DNA of 64,000 nt from Ampullaceana balthica (Eukaryota; Mollusca; Gastropoda; Lymnaeidae): the NCBI GenBank assembly GCA_944989445.1, contig CALYLW010001075.1, forward strand, positions 124,001 to 188,000, given 5' to 3'. The stretch's first letter is position 1, and each line of letters begins with the position of its first letter. Position numbers and translations under genes: made by a program. The notes under the pieces were generated by a model. The model was not told the origin of the DNA. It searched no databases and saw only the letters and a list, made by a program, of their open reading frames with translations. Positions 46,220 through 58,755 of the stretch are shown here, one piece after another.

Positions 46220-49056
46220 GGGGAGAGCGGGGCAAGTTGTCATGTGGGTAAGTTGTCATGGTCACTATTTCTGAAAGTTGTAGCTGGTTTGATGCTTTTG
46301 TTTGACGTTTTGGTATTATATAAAGGAGGTTAGAAGATGAGTGCTCATTTGATTTCTTGAAGTTTGCTCGAATATTTCTTCTAAAAATCCAAAAATATAA
46401 AAAAAAATGTCGTTGGTAAGTAACTTTTTAACTTTTTGTTCAAATGTTCAATGTATAAACAATAAGTAAAATCTATTTTTAATGCATTAACAAGTTTATA
46501 GTTTTGGAACTTCTTTTATTTTTGTGCTAGTCAGTTATTAAATTTACAACAAGGATAAAAAGTTATTTAGGTCAAACTGCCATCTACCCCATGTGGGGCA
46601 AGTTGTCATATTTATAAGGGGGCAAGTTGTCATATAAAAATAATTTGCCGTTGCACTCTTTTCCCCATAGATATGTAGGTTTAGATCTGAAATGTACTTC
46701 TATTTAATTGTTCAGCGTAACATTGTTCTTTTTTCATTTTACTTTATTAGATTTGAAATCATGGTCCGCAATTATAAAAAGAAAACAAGTAGAGGTACCA
46801 CGGCTAAAGACGCAATCCTTGAAGCAGTGAGAGATGTAAAATTAAGTGGCAGAAGCATAGCCCAAGTGTCTCTAGATTTTATCATCAACTATAGAAGCCT
46901 ACAACGCTATTTGTCAAAAGCCTCTACAGAAGATCTTGAAGGAAAATCAACGATACCTTCATTTCATACTGGCTAAAGGCAACCTAGGTTTGTAAAATGT
47001 TAATAATAATCTTTTTTTTAATTGTAATTATTAATTTGTTTAGATGACTGCATAAAATATGTATTTATACTGATATATATATATTTATTTTATTTTATTT
47101 CAGACAAGTTTTAACACATCTTCATCTTGAACTGTGCAGCTACTTGCAAAGAGCTTCAGATATTTACTTTGGCCTTACACCAAAAGATGTTAGGAAACTA
47201 GCATATCAATTAGCCGATGCTAATAAATTGGCTATGCCTAAATCATGGATGGACAATAAATGTGCTGAAAGAGATTGGTTTACTTCTTTCCTACAAAGAA
47301 TCCGACGTTATCATTAAGAGCACCAGAAGCCACGAGTATTGCGCGTGCCATAAGTTTTAACAAACCCAATGTTGAAATGTTTTTTTAATAATCTTCAATT
47401 GTGTCTGCAGCGTCACCAATTCACACCTGCAGATATTTGGAACATGGACGAAACAGGGGTAACCACCATCCAAAAGCCAGATAAAGTGATCTCACGAAAG
47501 GGTCAAAAGCAAATTGGGCAATAACCTCAGCATAAAGAGGTGCTTTGGTAATATTGGCATGTGCTGGCTCTGCTATAGGTAACAGTATCACACATGTTTT
47601 TGTATTTCCAAGAGTTAGTTTTAGAGAGCACTTTTTAACTAATGCACCACCTGGCAGTGATGGGTACGCAAATCCATCTGGTTGGATGAAGGAAGACACA
47701 TTTTGTACATTTCTTACTCATTTTGAAAGAACTGCAAGACCTTCAAAGGATCATCCAGTTTTGCTTCTGGTAGACAATCACTTTCACACTTGTCATTGAA
47801 TGCACTTGACTATGCAAAAGCAAATGGCTGTGTTATGTTAAGTGTTCCACCCCACTGCACCCACAAGTTGCAGCCACTTGACAGAACTGTCTACGGACCT
47901 TTTAAAAAGGCTGTAAATACTGCTATCAGCAGTCGGATGGTAAATAACCTTGGAAAATCAATGACAATTTACAATATACCAGAAATAGTGAAGGTTGCCT
48001 TCCCATTGAGTATGACACCAAATAATATACATACTAAATTGCTTTTCTTCCTGTGGCATCCACCCATTTAACCCACAAATCTTTTCAGACTTTGACTATG
48101 CTCCAATCTCAATGACAGAAAGACCGTTGCCATTCAAAACAAATTCTGAAATACCAATGCCTCAAGCTTCAAATGTTGCAGTTTTACCAGAACAATCCAC
48201 TTCAGCACCAAATTAAAATTTGTCATCACAGGAGCCTTCAACTTCTCATGTGGAATCAATGTCTGAATGCTCTGTACTTACGACACCAGATAATGTTAGA
48301 CCATTACCAAAGGCCCTAGAAAGAAATCATTCAAAAAACATTCGCAAGAAGAGAACTTTAATTATATTAACTAATTCACCTTTCAAAAATTGTGTGAGAC
48401 AGTCACAGCCACAACCAAAAAAGGCAAAAGTTCTGTTAAGGGAAAGGGAAAACGCAAAGCGACAAAAAAACATTGACAAGACTCATCATCATAGGAAGAT
48501 GAAAACTACTGTATCATTTGTATGGATACTTGGGCTAATAGTAGAGATGCTGAAAAATGGATCAAATGTTGTATGTGCTCAAGCTGAGCACTTGAAGAAT
48601 GTACAGAAGGAGGACCTGGCTACATTTGTCATCATTGTGACTCTATGATGATTTTAATTGTCATTTTTAAAGTGTTTTAGTGAAAACATTACATTTTTAT
48701 TGATTTTCATATATATATCTTTAATACAATAGTTATTTTCTTCTTTCAATACATTATTTATATGTTTTTTTCCAAATGCATTCGACTATATAGACCTACA
48801 GTTGGAATAAAATATAACTATCAAAACTTGCCCCTCCTATCATGACAACTTGCCTCTAAGGTGGGTTAAGTTGTCACAACCTAGAGGCTATTTTGTAGAC
48901 GGTGTCATGGGCTAATAGAATGGGCTAAGTCCTTCTAATATTTTTAAACAACTATAATAAACTTTCAAATAAAATAGTTTTTATAATGATTGACCAATTC
49001 GTTTTTTTAATATTTAGAAAAATGTAAAAAGTATGGCAACATGCCCCGCTCTCCCC
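46220..49056 (+). mobile_element. pogo-type DNA transposon, complete ends, inactive (2837 bp)
   Basis: Termini are GGGGAGAGCGGGGCAAGTTG (left) and, inverted, GGGGAGAGCGGGGCATGTTG (right), both bordered by TA (46218-46219 and 49057-49058), the expected Tc1/mariner/pogo target site. Subterminal copies of GGGCAAGTTGTCATG recur on both sides (46229, 46246, 46595, 46619; 48842 inverted; 48863 variant). The transposase on the plus strand is broken. Confidence 0.93.
46761..48648 (+). pseudogene. pogo-type (jerky/Tigger-like) transposase, broken
   Basis: ATG at 46761 opens a psq/HTH DNA-binding region (MVRNYKKKTSRGT, then AILEAVRDVKLSGRSIAQVS, then YRSLQRYL). A stop replaces an expected Tyr after FHTG. 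A plausible 116-bp intron (46988-47103, GT...CAG) joins in frame to RQVLT and SDIYFGLTPKDVRKLAYQLA, then PKSWMDNKCAERDWFTSFLQ. The DDE core shows DIWNMDETGVTTIQKPDK (first Asp at about 47440), FVFPRVSFREHFLTNAPPG, and LLLVDNHFHTCH where family members have DNHDSH. SVPPHCTHKLQPLDRTVYGP follows. The C-terminus has a Cys-rich finger (CIICMDTWANS, WIKCCMCS, CHHC) like the PHD-like tail of such proteins. Multiple stops and shifts make it inactive. Confidence 0.9.
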
Positions 49057-49058
49057 TA

Positions 49059-49740
49059 CTTCTGACACATTGATGGTCAATATCAAAATGTAAAATGTCA
49101 AATAGTCTAAACTTTAAATATTGAATATTTTCAAAATGAAAAAGTATAAATAGTGAAATATATTAAAGGGGGATCACAAAGAGGGTGTATATAGAAATGT
49201 GTATTCAACACAGTTTAATTATCACGGAATCTGTATATGCGAATGGCTCTTTCAAAATTTTGTTATTCTCTTAAAAGTCTCTAGAAATAGTTTTTTTTAA
49301 AATGTTTCGTTACGTTATTTTCGAAATTCATTAAACAACATTTATAATGTAGCATGAAGAAGAGTTTGTTTATTTTAATTTTGGTCGCTGTTTATAACTA
49401 ATATAAACGTATAAAGTAAACAATGAAACAGGTGATTAATAATAACTTAAATATTACAGACGATGAGGGAAATGTTCTTGAGTTTATTTGAATTCACTTT
49501 GTGTTATTTTAAAAAAAATACATAACTACATGACAAAATAAATAATAATATGTATCATTGCACATCTAATTATAAAAAAGGAAATTATTTTTCATAAAGA
49601 AGAGTTATATATATAAATATTTCAGTAAAATTAAATACATGCGTACATTTTTTTTAAAGTGACCTATAATAGGTATATACAAATTTTAATTAGCATTTCA
49701 TCTCTATTAATTGAATAGAAAATAAGGTTTCCAAAATAAA
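49059..49740. repeat. Dispersed repeat, copy related to 51.2-51.5 kb
   Basis: 49060-49353 matches 51222-51530 in the same direction (acacattg.tggtc, gttgaatattttca, atgaaaaagt, ggagatcaca.agagggtgt, tattcaacacagtttaattatcacg). Roughly 70 % identity by eye. No gene was recognised. Confidence 0.6.
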
Positions 49741-49744
49741 TATG

Positions 49745-49945
49745 TTGTTTACTGGACTATCGATCCGAGGCAGTTCCAGAGTCGCGAGTTCGAACCCGGG
49801 TACTGGCAAGGCGCCTGGGGCATTGTGCTGGCCACACATTCGCCTGCTCGTCAATGGTGGCTAAAAACTTGTGAACGCTACATCACTTTCCCCCATAGTC
49901 AGTCATGGACTGGTAAGGGGGTCATTTAAATATTTAAAGTAACCA
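49745..49945 (+). mobile_element. tRNA-derived SINE
   Basis: A clean B box (gagttcgaacccgggta, about 49788-49804) follows a weak A-box region (ggactatcgatccgaggc). The body has ggggcattgtgctggccaca and gctacatcactttcccccat. No coding. The anticodon arm is not preserved, so it is not a tRNA gene. Confidence 0.7.
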
Positions 49946-51221
49946 AAGTGTCAAAAGCTGAATATTATTATTTGAAATTAGAAAATAAATAATAGTTTAT
50001 CAATATTTTAGTTTTTTAAATATATTATTTGAATATGTCGTAACCCAAAATGTCCGTTAAGTGTGTTACGGTAATACTTAATTTATAAATAATCTATTGA
50101 TGTACAAACACTAAAAAAAATCTATTTTAAAAAGGTATAATGCCACGTTTTGCAATATTACGCATATATTCATGAAAAGTAAATGTCAACCAAACATTTG
50201 TCATGGTTTGTCTTACATTCATTTTTAATTTCGTATATATGTTAAATAACAACATTAATTGAAAAAACACTTGTTTTGAAACATACTTATATCAATTAAA
50301 TTTACTGTTCAGGGTGTTCATATCTCATGCATGAAACTCATCACTGTAACATGTTATACAAAATATTCAGACATTTAAGCTAAAAAATGTTTTTCTTTAG
50401 TTTTAATATATAAATTAAAAATGATGAATTTGCTTTGAATAAAAGTAAATTTTTTTAACCAAATTTAATTAATTAATTGTAATATTTAAAAATTGTCAAC
50501 ATAATTCTAGCTGATATTAAAAGAATAATATAAAAATTAAGAAGTATTAAAAGAGTGTACAGTTTTGTTATGGGTGGAATTGACATTCAGATAAATTGAT
50601 GTTATATCAAAATTTACAAAACGCAGATTAAAAACAAAAATAAAATAAAGAACGTTCTTTTTAATAAAATAGAATACAAATAGTCCTAGCCAAGACATTA
50701 TAATGGAAAAATTCATATTTAATCTCTATAAAAAGTGATGTATTATGTATTTTAATGGAAACATTCATATTTAATCACTATAAAAAGGGATGTATTATGT
50801 ATTATAATGATTGAACTCAAATACACTGAGCTCCGTGGTAAAAATTTACAGCTAAAAATTAGCTATTGAAAAGAACATTGCACTTTTGACCGATGCGCTG
50901 TATACATTTTTCAAATGCATTTTTTATTCCTCCAGTTTCTCTTCTAGTTTACCAAATTGTGTCCCATCCACAAAGTTGTCTTATATGGTACTTTTGAAGC
51001 TAATAATGGTAACAATTTATTGCATTTGCAAAATTTTTGCTTTTAAAAAATGCATTCTGTCAAGTGAGTTGCTTAATTTCAGCCTTTGCTAGTTAATCAG
51101 TAACGTTGTAATTTTTACAGTTTATTTCTTTGGCTATTTCAATGAAGTGATGGCATGTTTTTGACACAACTGCTACTTTCATTAATTTTAAAATCCCTTG
51201 TATACTTCCTGTTGAATCTTA
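49946..51221. other. AT-rich intergenic DNA
   Basis: Contains a ~57-bp tandem duplication at about 50696-50808 (attcatatttaat.ctataaaaag.gatgtattatgtatt twice). No gene was recognised. Confidence 0.4.
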
Positions 51222-52300
51222 GATACTTGTAACACATTGTTGGTCTTTATCAAAGTATAACAATTCAAAATATCCGACACTCTTAAATGTTGAATATTTT
51301 CAACATGAAAAAGTCTTCGAAAATATTAAAATATATATAAAGGAGATCACAAGAGGGTGTCAAAAGTGAAGACATAAGTATTCAACACAATTTAATTATC
51401 ACGTTATCTATATTTTCGAATTGCTATTTCAAATGTTAGTCTTTTTAAAGTCTATAAGAATCTCTTTTCAAAACTTTTCCTTATTTTCTTTTTTCTAAAT
51501 CTCATGAAAAACATGTATAACATATCGAACGAATTTTATATGAAATATAAATATATTTTTTAATAACATCATATACCCATCATTTAGAGCTATGTCTAAA
51601 ATTGTTATATTATAAACATATAAGGAAACGTTTAACCTCCTTATTAACGTTTCCCCCTTAAAAACAATTGAGATCATGTCTTATATTGTGTAATTTTAAT
51701 TTTTAATAATAAAAAAAAACCTTTAAAAAACTTCTTTTTTGACTATAAATCATTTACCTACGAGACATAAATAAAAGAATTTTCATGATAATACGCAGCG
51801 CAAGACAATCCAAACATACAAAATTGTAGTAATGTCTCGTAAAAAATGTTTAATATAATGCGCACCGATCAGGAATATGTTTATAAAAAGTATTTTCAAT
51901 AAAATACTCACCGAATTGCGCATCAGGAAAGTTTTAAAACGTTCGTTCAATATAATGCGCTGGGCGACACTCTATATCAAAAATTAACATCTAACATTCA
52001 ATAACTTAATTACAGTACATTCGATCGATCTGAAATTTTAATACATCGTTTATATCATCGGCACAATTCTGCTTGCAAAATTTCAGCTCACTAGCAAACA
52101 TGGCCAATGGTAAAAAATCGATCCTAATTTTTTTCGGCATGTAAGACCGCAAGGTCGCAAGCAAACAGACACCACGAGTTAAATAAAGGACATAAAAAAA
52201 TAATTCGAATTACGCCACAAGACAATTAAATTTATGGACACACATTATTTTATGCGAAGGCGAGGAGCGTTTTAACTCATTACTAATATGGATAGAACAC
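51222..52300. repeat. Mosaic of dispersed repeats
   Basis: 51222-51530 matches 49060-49353; 51720-51780 resembles 43565-43620; 52020-52210 resembles 45600-45790. No gene was recognised. Confidence 0.5.
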
Positions 52301-52578
52301 TAAACATTAACGGCAAAATAAAATCTAGTCTTTTTGCTAGGAAATAATCGGGAAACAATAGCATTTTAATGTTGTATACGTTTTCCTTGAACGACACATT
52401 TAGTATTACTCGGAAATCTGAAGGATTAAATAATAAAAATAATAAATTCAGCGTCATATATTTTAAAGCGATTTTAAGCCAGTGTTTAAATGAAATATAC
52501 CTTTTAACAAACTAAAATATCTTCACCCAAAACTAGTCACAGGAAGTGACTTCATTATCAAGTACCATCAATCAAATA

Positions 52579-54227
52579 TCTAATATATAAAGCTCAGTTG
52601 GTGTTTGTATTTTTGTATGTTTGTATGTTTGTATGTTTCACTTTTCGACTTTCTGTTAGACAGCCACGGAAAAACCAAATGACGGACTGTGACCAAATTT
52701 GGCAGCGCGATTCCTTTTACACTGAAGATGGTTTTAAGATAGGTTTTGTAATTGTCCCTGTTGCCCGAATGCCGTAAATTAAATAATCAGAAAATGTAGA
52801 GACAAAGAATAAAAAAATTTAACCTCATTTCTATATTGAACAACTTTACGCTGACGTTCAAATTCCGTTCAAAGCGAGTTATTTTTGGTGAAGTATTTTT
52901 ACCCCAATGCTTTATTTTCAGCGGTGCGCATTACAAAAATAGTATATTTTCTAATTACGATGCGCAGATTTTCGTGTACGCTTCTTAATTTGAGCTGTGC
53001 AGTACAATGAATAGTCATTTCCTTTACTGGTACTTTCTATATATTATAGACACGTAAACATATTTAATTATAACTGCAACACGATGCATTAGATTTAATT
53101 GTTTACACGTTTAAATTTAATTGTAAATTTGTTTTAATTATTTTCTGTTCCATAACTCGACATTTAATAAAAACCTATTTATGTAATAATTGTGTTAGTA
53201 TTTTTTTCAAGGCTTCATTTTTAGCGGTGCGCGTTCTAAAATCTTTTATCGCCTGATTATTGTGCGCACATTTTCGTGTACGCATCTTAAATTTAGCTGT
53301 GTCCTATTAATATAACATTTATATTTTGTATGTCTTTTACATAAGCTATTGTCTTTTACATAAGCTATACACTTATACAATGTAAACGTAGGCTACCGGA
53401 CCTATTAACATAGTAGATTAAACTAAATAAAGTGATCGTGAAAACGCTTAATTATTTTGTTTTGCGAATTGAATTTGTTATGTTCATTCCTTTGTAGTTG
53501 GATTAACTTAAGCCATTTTTAAAATTAATTATTGTCATTGTTTTACATTCGTTTTTTAACAGACAATTGATTTGTTTTGTTGTTTTTTTTAAATGGGAAC
53601 ATAATTTTTTTTTAGAAACAAAATCTGTTTTTAAGCCATGAAAGTGACTCAAAAAAGAATTTCATTCCTTTATGATATTATACCAATCGCATAAAGCAGT
53701 GAATTTTAATCGTAAATGTAGACACAAATATATAACAATTCAAATATTATTTCCATGTTCGAACAACTATAAATAGATTACAAAAGTAGTTATTTTTGGT
53801 CCAGTTGTTATGAGAAGACTTTTTATTAAGCCATACAATTTCTGTAATCATTTATTATTTTTGTCTAAATACGGTGCGCACATTTCCTTTAATTCTTTTA
53901 AATACGACTGCTTTGGTTTCTTTCAAGTATTTTAAAAAGTTCATTCATATATAACATTTATAATTTAATTTATTGGCGCTATAGGTTAAGTATATTTTGC
54001 TTTTGAGGGGGTAATGCCATATTATCTTTATCTCATAGACGCTGATGCAAATATTGTATTAATTACCATTGTATTCCGATGCAGTGTCTTAAATGTATAT
54101 GAGCTTTTTTTATTGACGACAGTGGTAGAGATCTTTTGGAAAAATGTCAACAAAGCAGTGGCCTTTTTTTAATGGATACAAACAAAAAAACATACAAACA
54201 TCAACTGAGCTTTATATATTAGATATG
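52579..54227 (+). mobile_element. Family A element with inverted ends
   Basis: The left end TCTAATATATAAAGCTCAGT (52579) recurs inverted at the right (about 54199-54227: ACTGAGCTTTATATATTAGA), followed on both sides by gtttgtatg repeats. The interior matches 41946-42615 and 54640-55200 in direct orientation. No target duplication longer than 1-2 bp is evident. No protein was recognised. Confidence 0.65.
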
Positions 54228-54233
54228 CGTTTA

Positions 54234-55613
54234 AATTATTCTATTTCAATTTTTCCACGATATATTGGATTAATATTTTACATGTGCGAATGAAATAATG
54301 ATTTTTTAAAACATAATTCATAACTCGACATTTAATTAAAAACCATAGATGTAGTGAGTTTATTTTATGTGGAAAGGGATGGCCTATGTAAAATAAACGT
54401 ACACTTAATTTTTTTTTACATAAGCTATATATATACACTATACATTATAAACTTTCGCTACGGAACGTATTAACAGAAGTTGACTAAATTTAATACAATT
54501 ATCCTGAAAACGCTAAATTAATATGAATTGCGTATTGAACATGTTATGTTCATTGCTTTGTAGTCGGAATAACATAGGCCATTTCTAAAGTTGCTTTTTA
54601 ATCATTTTTCAATTTGTGCTTACTAACAGACGGTTGAGTCTTAATTTTTTAAGTGGATATATATTTTTTTATCAGAAACAAAATCTTACGTGTGTATTGA
54701 ATATAATTTACAAAATATGATACCTTATCAGAAATAGGGAACACAAAAATGATTCCTTTTTGAAATTATACACATTGCACAAAAACCGTAAATATAAATC
54801 GTAAAATTTAGAGACATAATTTTAAAAAAATAGTATTTCCCTGTTAAAACAACTATGAATACGTCAAAAGGAAGATTTACTTTGGTCCAGTTCATTTACT
54901 TTATAAAAAGACTTTATTTTATGCGGCCAGCTTTCTATAATCTTTTATTGTATAAATATGGTGTGCACATTTTCTTGATATCATTTTAATACGACGGTTT
55001 AAAAAAAAAGTATTTTAGAAAGTACATTTATAATTTTGTTTATTGGCGCTATGAGTTATGTAGCCTTTGCCTTTGTAAGGGATAATGCCATACGTTCTTT
55101 ATCTCATAGACGCGGTTACAAATAGTGTATTACTTGCAATTGTGTTATTATATAGTGTCGTAATTATGTATGAAATATTTGAGTGACGAGGGTGGTAGAG
55201 CTCTTTCGGAAAAAATTATCAGTTATGTTTATTTAGAACAAGTGGGAATGAAATAGTAAATTTAGTTATTATGATCGTCAAGATGCCTTATTTAATAAAT
55301 CATATATTTTAAATAGTAAGGTAATGTTAAAATGCACTGCATTAAGTGAAAACAACTCACGTGATAAAATGGTACATATTAAATAATTGTGTCTGTTGTT
55401 TTTTTTGTGTGTATCTTTTTTTCTGATATATATATTATTATATTTATTTTTTTCCCCTTAAAATGGAATATCTCTGTTTCATATAAGATTTTAACTTATA
55501 GATGAATCTGAAATATAACTTAACAAATAAAAATTGTAATAACCAGCAACTTATACTTGGGAAAAGGGTCATCAAACTCCCGCTACGAGTGCGGGTATAT
55601 TTCTAGTACATTA
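54234..55613 (+). mobile_element. Family A element with hairpin 3' end
   Basis: Matches the interior of the 52.6-kb copy in the same direction and, on the opposite strand, 1999-2760. It ends in CCCGCTACGAGTGCGGG (55580-55596), then tatatttCTAG followed by T, the 3' arrangement expected for Helitron-like elements (hairpin, short spacer, CTRR). The start resembles 46028-46210 and lacks the TC terminus. Confidence 0.62.
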
Positions 55614-55985
55614 AATATTAAAATTATGAAAGTTGTAAGAAACACCATATTTATTTATATATAATTAGATATTAAAAAAACAACAACACACACGTTTAAA
55701 TAGTAAATGGTTTTCATAAAATTAAATACATTAGTATATTTATATATTTTGATACTATTTTTGTCTAGCATTTCACCTAAGCCTCTGCTGATTAAAGTAA
55801 AAATATAGTTTTAAAAAAAAACTATTTATATTTATTCATGTAAATTATCGAATGTGTCATGAACCATTATATTATTATCTGAAATTATAAAAAAAAACAC
55901 TATATTTTGTTTTCTTGATTTTGCAATTTCAAAGCTGTTGTACCCCAAGAGTCTGTTAGCTCTGTTTCAGTTACTTTTAATTTTT
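55614..55985. other. AT-rich intergenic DNA
   Basis: No gene or clear repeat. Confidence 0.3.
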
Positions 55986-55987
55986 GC

Positions 55988-56158
55988 ATAAAGGTACTAA
56001 AACATTAATACACTATTTAGCATAGGTGTACCAAAACATTAATACAATATTTATCATAGGTGTACCAAAACATTAAAGCAATATTTAGCATAGGTGTAGA
56101 AAACATTAATACAGTATTTAGCATAGGTGTACCAAAACATTAATACAATATTTAGAAA
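55988..56158. repeat. 33-34-bp tandem repeat, 5 copies
   Basis: Unit ataggtgtaccaaaacatta followed by atacaatatttagc, repeated with small substitutions. Confidence 0.93.
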
Positions 56159-56214
56159 ACCTTTTAAGTCATATTGTGAAATATTACACATTGAAAAGTT
56201 CACCTTGACACAAG

Positions 56215-56440
56215 GGATGCATGGTGGTCTAAGTGGTAGCGCGTTGGGCTTTAGTACCGAGAATCCAGACTGGCACGGGTCTGATCCCCTGTGTTGTTAA
56301 GGTCCCCGCGTTTAACAAGCTCCAATCGTGCACCACCTTGTTTGGTAGCTGATCTAGAAGAAGGAAAAGTCTGACGTCAAACATCCTCTGCCTTGTTAAC
56401 CTGGAAATGGGAAGGGAGTAAAGTCTTGGTTACACGAATT
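56215..56440 (+). mobile_element. tRNA-derived SINE
   Basis: A box tggtctaagtggtagcgcg (about 56224) and B box ggtctgatcccctg (about 56278) are spaced as in a tRNA gene. The following body contains gaagaaggaaaagtctgacg and gaagggagtaaagtcttggt. It borders the 5' side of the LINE at 56.45 kb. Confidence 0.72.
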
Positions 56441-56444
56441 ACAT

Positions 56445-58755
56445 AGAGAAGGGGAGGGAATGCTGCAGCTGATGCTCCATAATACCCGTCAAGGCTTGCA
56501 TCACCATTTGTTGACAAAACAAGGGACGTGGCAGTTACCGGTTGATGTCGGCTATGCGTCAGATGATGCGTTCTCCACTGGGTGTGTGGAGGTTAGAGTA
56601 TCACCCAAAAAGTGTTCCAAGAAATGTAACAAATAAAAGAAGATCCCAGCTCTTCGAATCGCTAGCTGAAATGTAAGGACTATAACGACAGAAGATTGAC
56701 ATCGCATTGACTAGGCTTTCAGGCAGCGCCTCACTAAAAGAGGATACTGGCACTGTGCTTCTCACGAGGCTTGCGTGTGACCAACACTTTCTTCAAGTGC
56801 AAGGATATAGACCAAGTATCTCGGAGACACCCTTGATCACGCCAATGGTACACGCTGGGACTCATCATCGCCATATGTGTACATCTGGCTAGCGTCCCAC
56901 TCACCAGCAGCTTTCACAGTGCTTACTTCGAACGGATAATTCCCTCGTGGCCAGCAAGGTAAGAATACTGAGGAAAAACTGGTACCACACCAATAAAAAG
57001 GTAAGTCCGTGCATAAACAACTTCTATATAAAAGACCCTGTGAAGACGCTGTACACAGACAAAGTACATGGCGGTCTCTTGTATGTCACCTTCCGTGACA
57101 ATTGACTCCACATGGGCGCATCCTAGAGACACGATCTATACTTCAGCATTGAATGCTTTTGCCAAAAAATTGCATTCAAATACGGACTGGTTTGATGCAC
57201 ATTGAGACGAGATGAAACCTGTCACAGTAACAAAAAAGGAAAGCTATTATTGCCTACACGAAAAAGCAGACAGACTGTTTGCCTTAAAAACCACCAAATT
57301 GTATGCCCAAAACGTCGCAGGCCAGTGTGCCAATAACTACTGGCTTAACTTCTGCTCCAGCATACAGTTAGCAGCAGACATGGGCAATTCCAAAGCAACG
57401 TACGAAAATTATAAAAATGCAACTGGCATTTTGATGTCCAAGGTTGCCCCCTCCTCTAAAGTCCAAAGGTGGAGAAATTAACCAAAACAAGGCAGCGCAG
57501 CTAAAACAGTGGGTTGAGCATTATCTGGAATTTTATGGAACAGTTACCACAGTCTCCAGCAACGCTCTAGATGACATACTCGCTATGTTGTTCATGGAAG
57601 AACTTGATGTCGTGCCCAAACAGGAAGAGCTGAAGAAAGCAATAGACAGCCCAGCTTGTAGAAAACCCCTGGGAATGATGGCATACCACCAGAAGCACGT
57701 AAGAGCTTTTCTCCAGCCTTTGCTAGAGTTACTTACCCTCTGCTGCGATCAGGGCTATATCGTCCAGGGCCGAAATGATGCAAATAAATTACACTATATT
57801 AGAACAAGGTCAATAGAAGTGACTGCAGTAACTATCGCGGCATCTCACTTCTTAGTATTTTAGGAAAGGCGTTTGCCCGTGTCATATTAACACGTTTACA
57901 TAATTTATCCTCCTTAGTTTATCCACAATCTCAGTGCAGTTTCCAGGCTGGTCGGTCTACAATAGAAATGGTGTTTTCCATACTACAGATCCATAAACAT
58001 GCAGCGAGTAGCAGATGCTTCCTACACATTGTCATTGTTAATCTTAAGAAAGCCTTTGATTTATTCAGTTGCAACGGGCTTTTACAAATCAGTTAACAAA
58101 TTGACTGTCCCCCACATCTACTCACAATCATCAGACAGTTCCATGAAAAAATCCATAACACAATGCAGTTCGATGGAGCTACGTCAAAGCCTTCCAGTCA
58201 GCTGCGGAATTAAACAAGGTTGTGTTCTCGCTCCAACACTGTTCCCAATATTCTTCTATGTTATGCTTAGATAAGCATTCAAGGATAGCAGTGATGAAAT
58301 CTAGTTACACACCAAAGCTGATGGAGGACTTTTCAACACTGCTCGCCTACGAGCCGAAACCAAAACGACATATGTCTTAATTCGAGAGCTACTTTTTACG
58401 CATAATGCGGCACTGATAGCGCACATAGAAACTTGCTTCCAATAACTCGTGTCAAGCTTTTCCAACTCCTGCAAATAATTTGATCTGCAAATTAGCTTTA
58501 AATAAGACGAACACCATGGCCCAAGACACACGTTGTCGTCCTTCTATCAATATCGACAATGATAACTTGGAGTTTGTGGACAGCTTCACTTTATTCTGGT
58601 CCAAGGTCTCCAATACACTGTCCATCGCAGACAAAATAAACGGTAGAATTGGAAAGGCAGTTGCCACAATGGCTAAACTAAATAAACTGGTCATGCAAAA
58701 CACCAAGATAACGGATAAAACCAAACTGTATGTCTATTCATTAGTTATAAAAATA
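56445..58755 (+). pseudogene. LINE endonuclease/reverse transcriptase remnant (fragment 2)
   Basis: The endonuclease start reads (W lost) NVRT at about 56670, then KIDIALTRLSGSASLKEDTG at about 56696. A linker with IQLAADMGNSKATYENYK is at about 57360. A pre-RT segment with WVEHYLEFYGTVTTVSSNAL is at about 57510. The RT contains VYPQSQCSFQAGRSTIEMVF (~57920), a KKAFDLF-type motif A (~58040), QFDGATSKP (~58165) and IKQGCVLAPTLFPIFF (~58215). After several stops come KTNTMAQDTRC and a final NTKITDKTKLYVYS (~58710). The middle endonuclease part and the catalytic YADD box are not readable. It is 3'-truncated near 58755 and broken many times. Confidence 0.8.

Noticed and set aside
49788..49804. 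tRNA gene
   Set aside because: Only the B box is intact; no acceptor or anticodon stems pair. Called as a SINE.
56222..56295. tRNA gene
   Set aside because: A and B boxes are present but stems do not pair fully and a SINE body follows.
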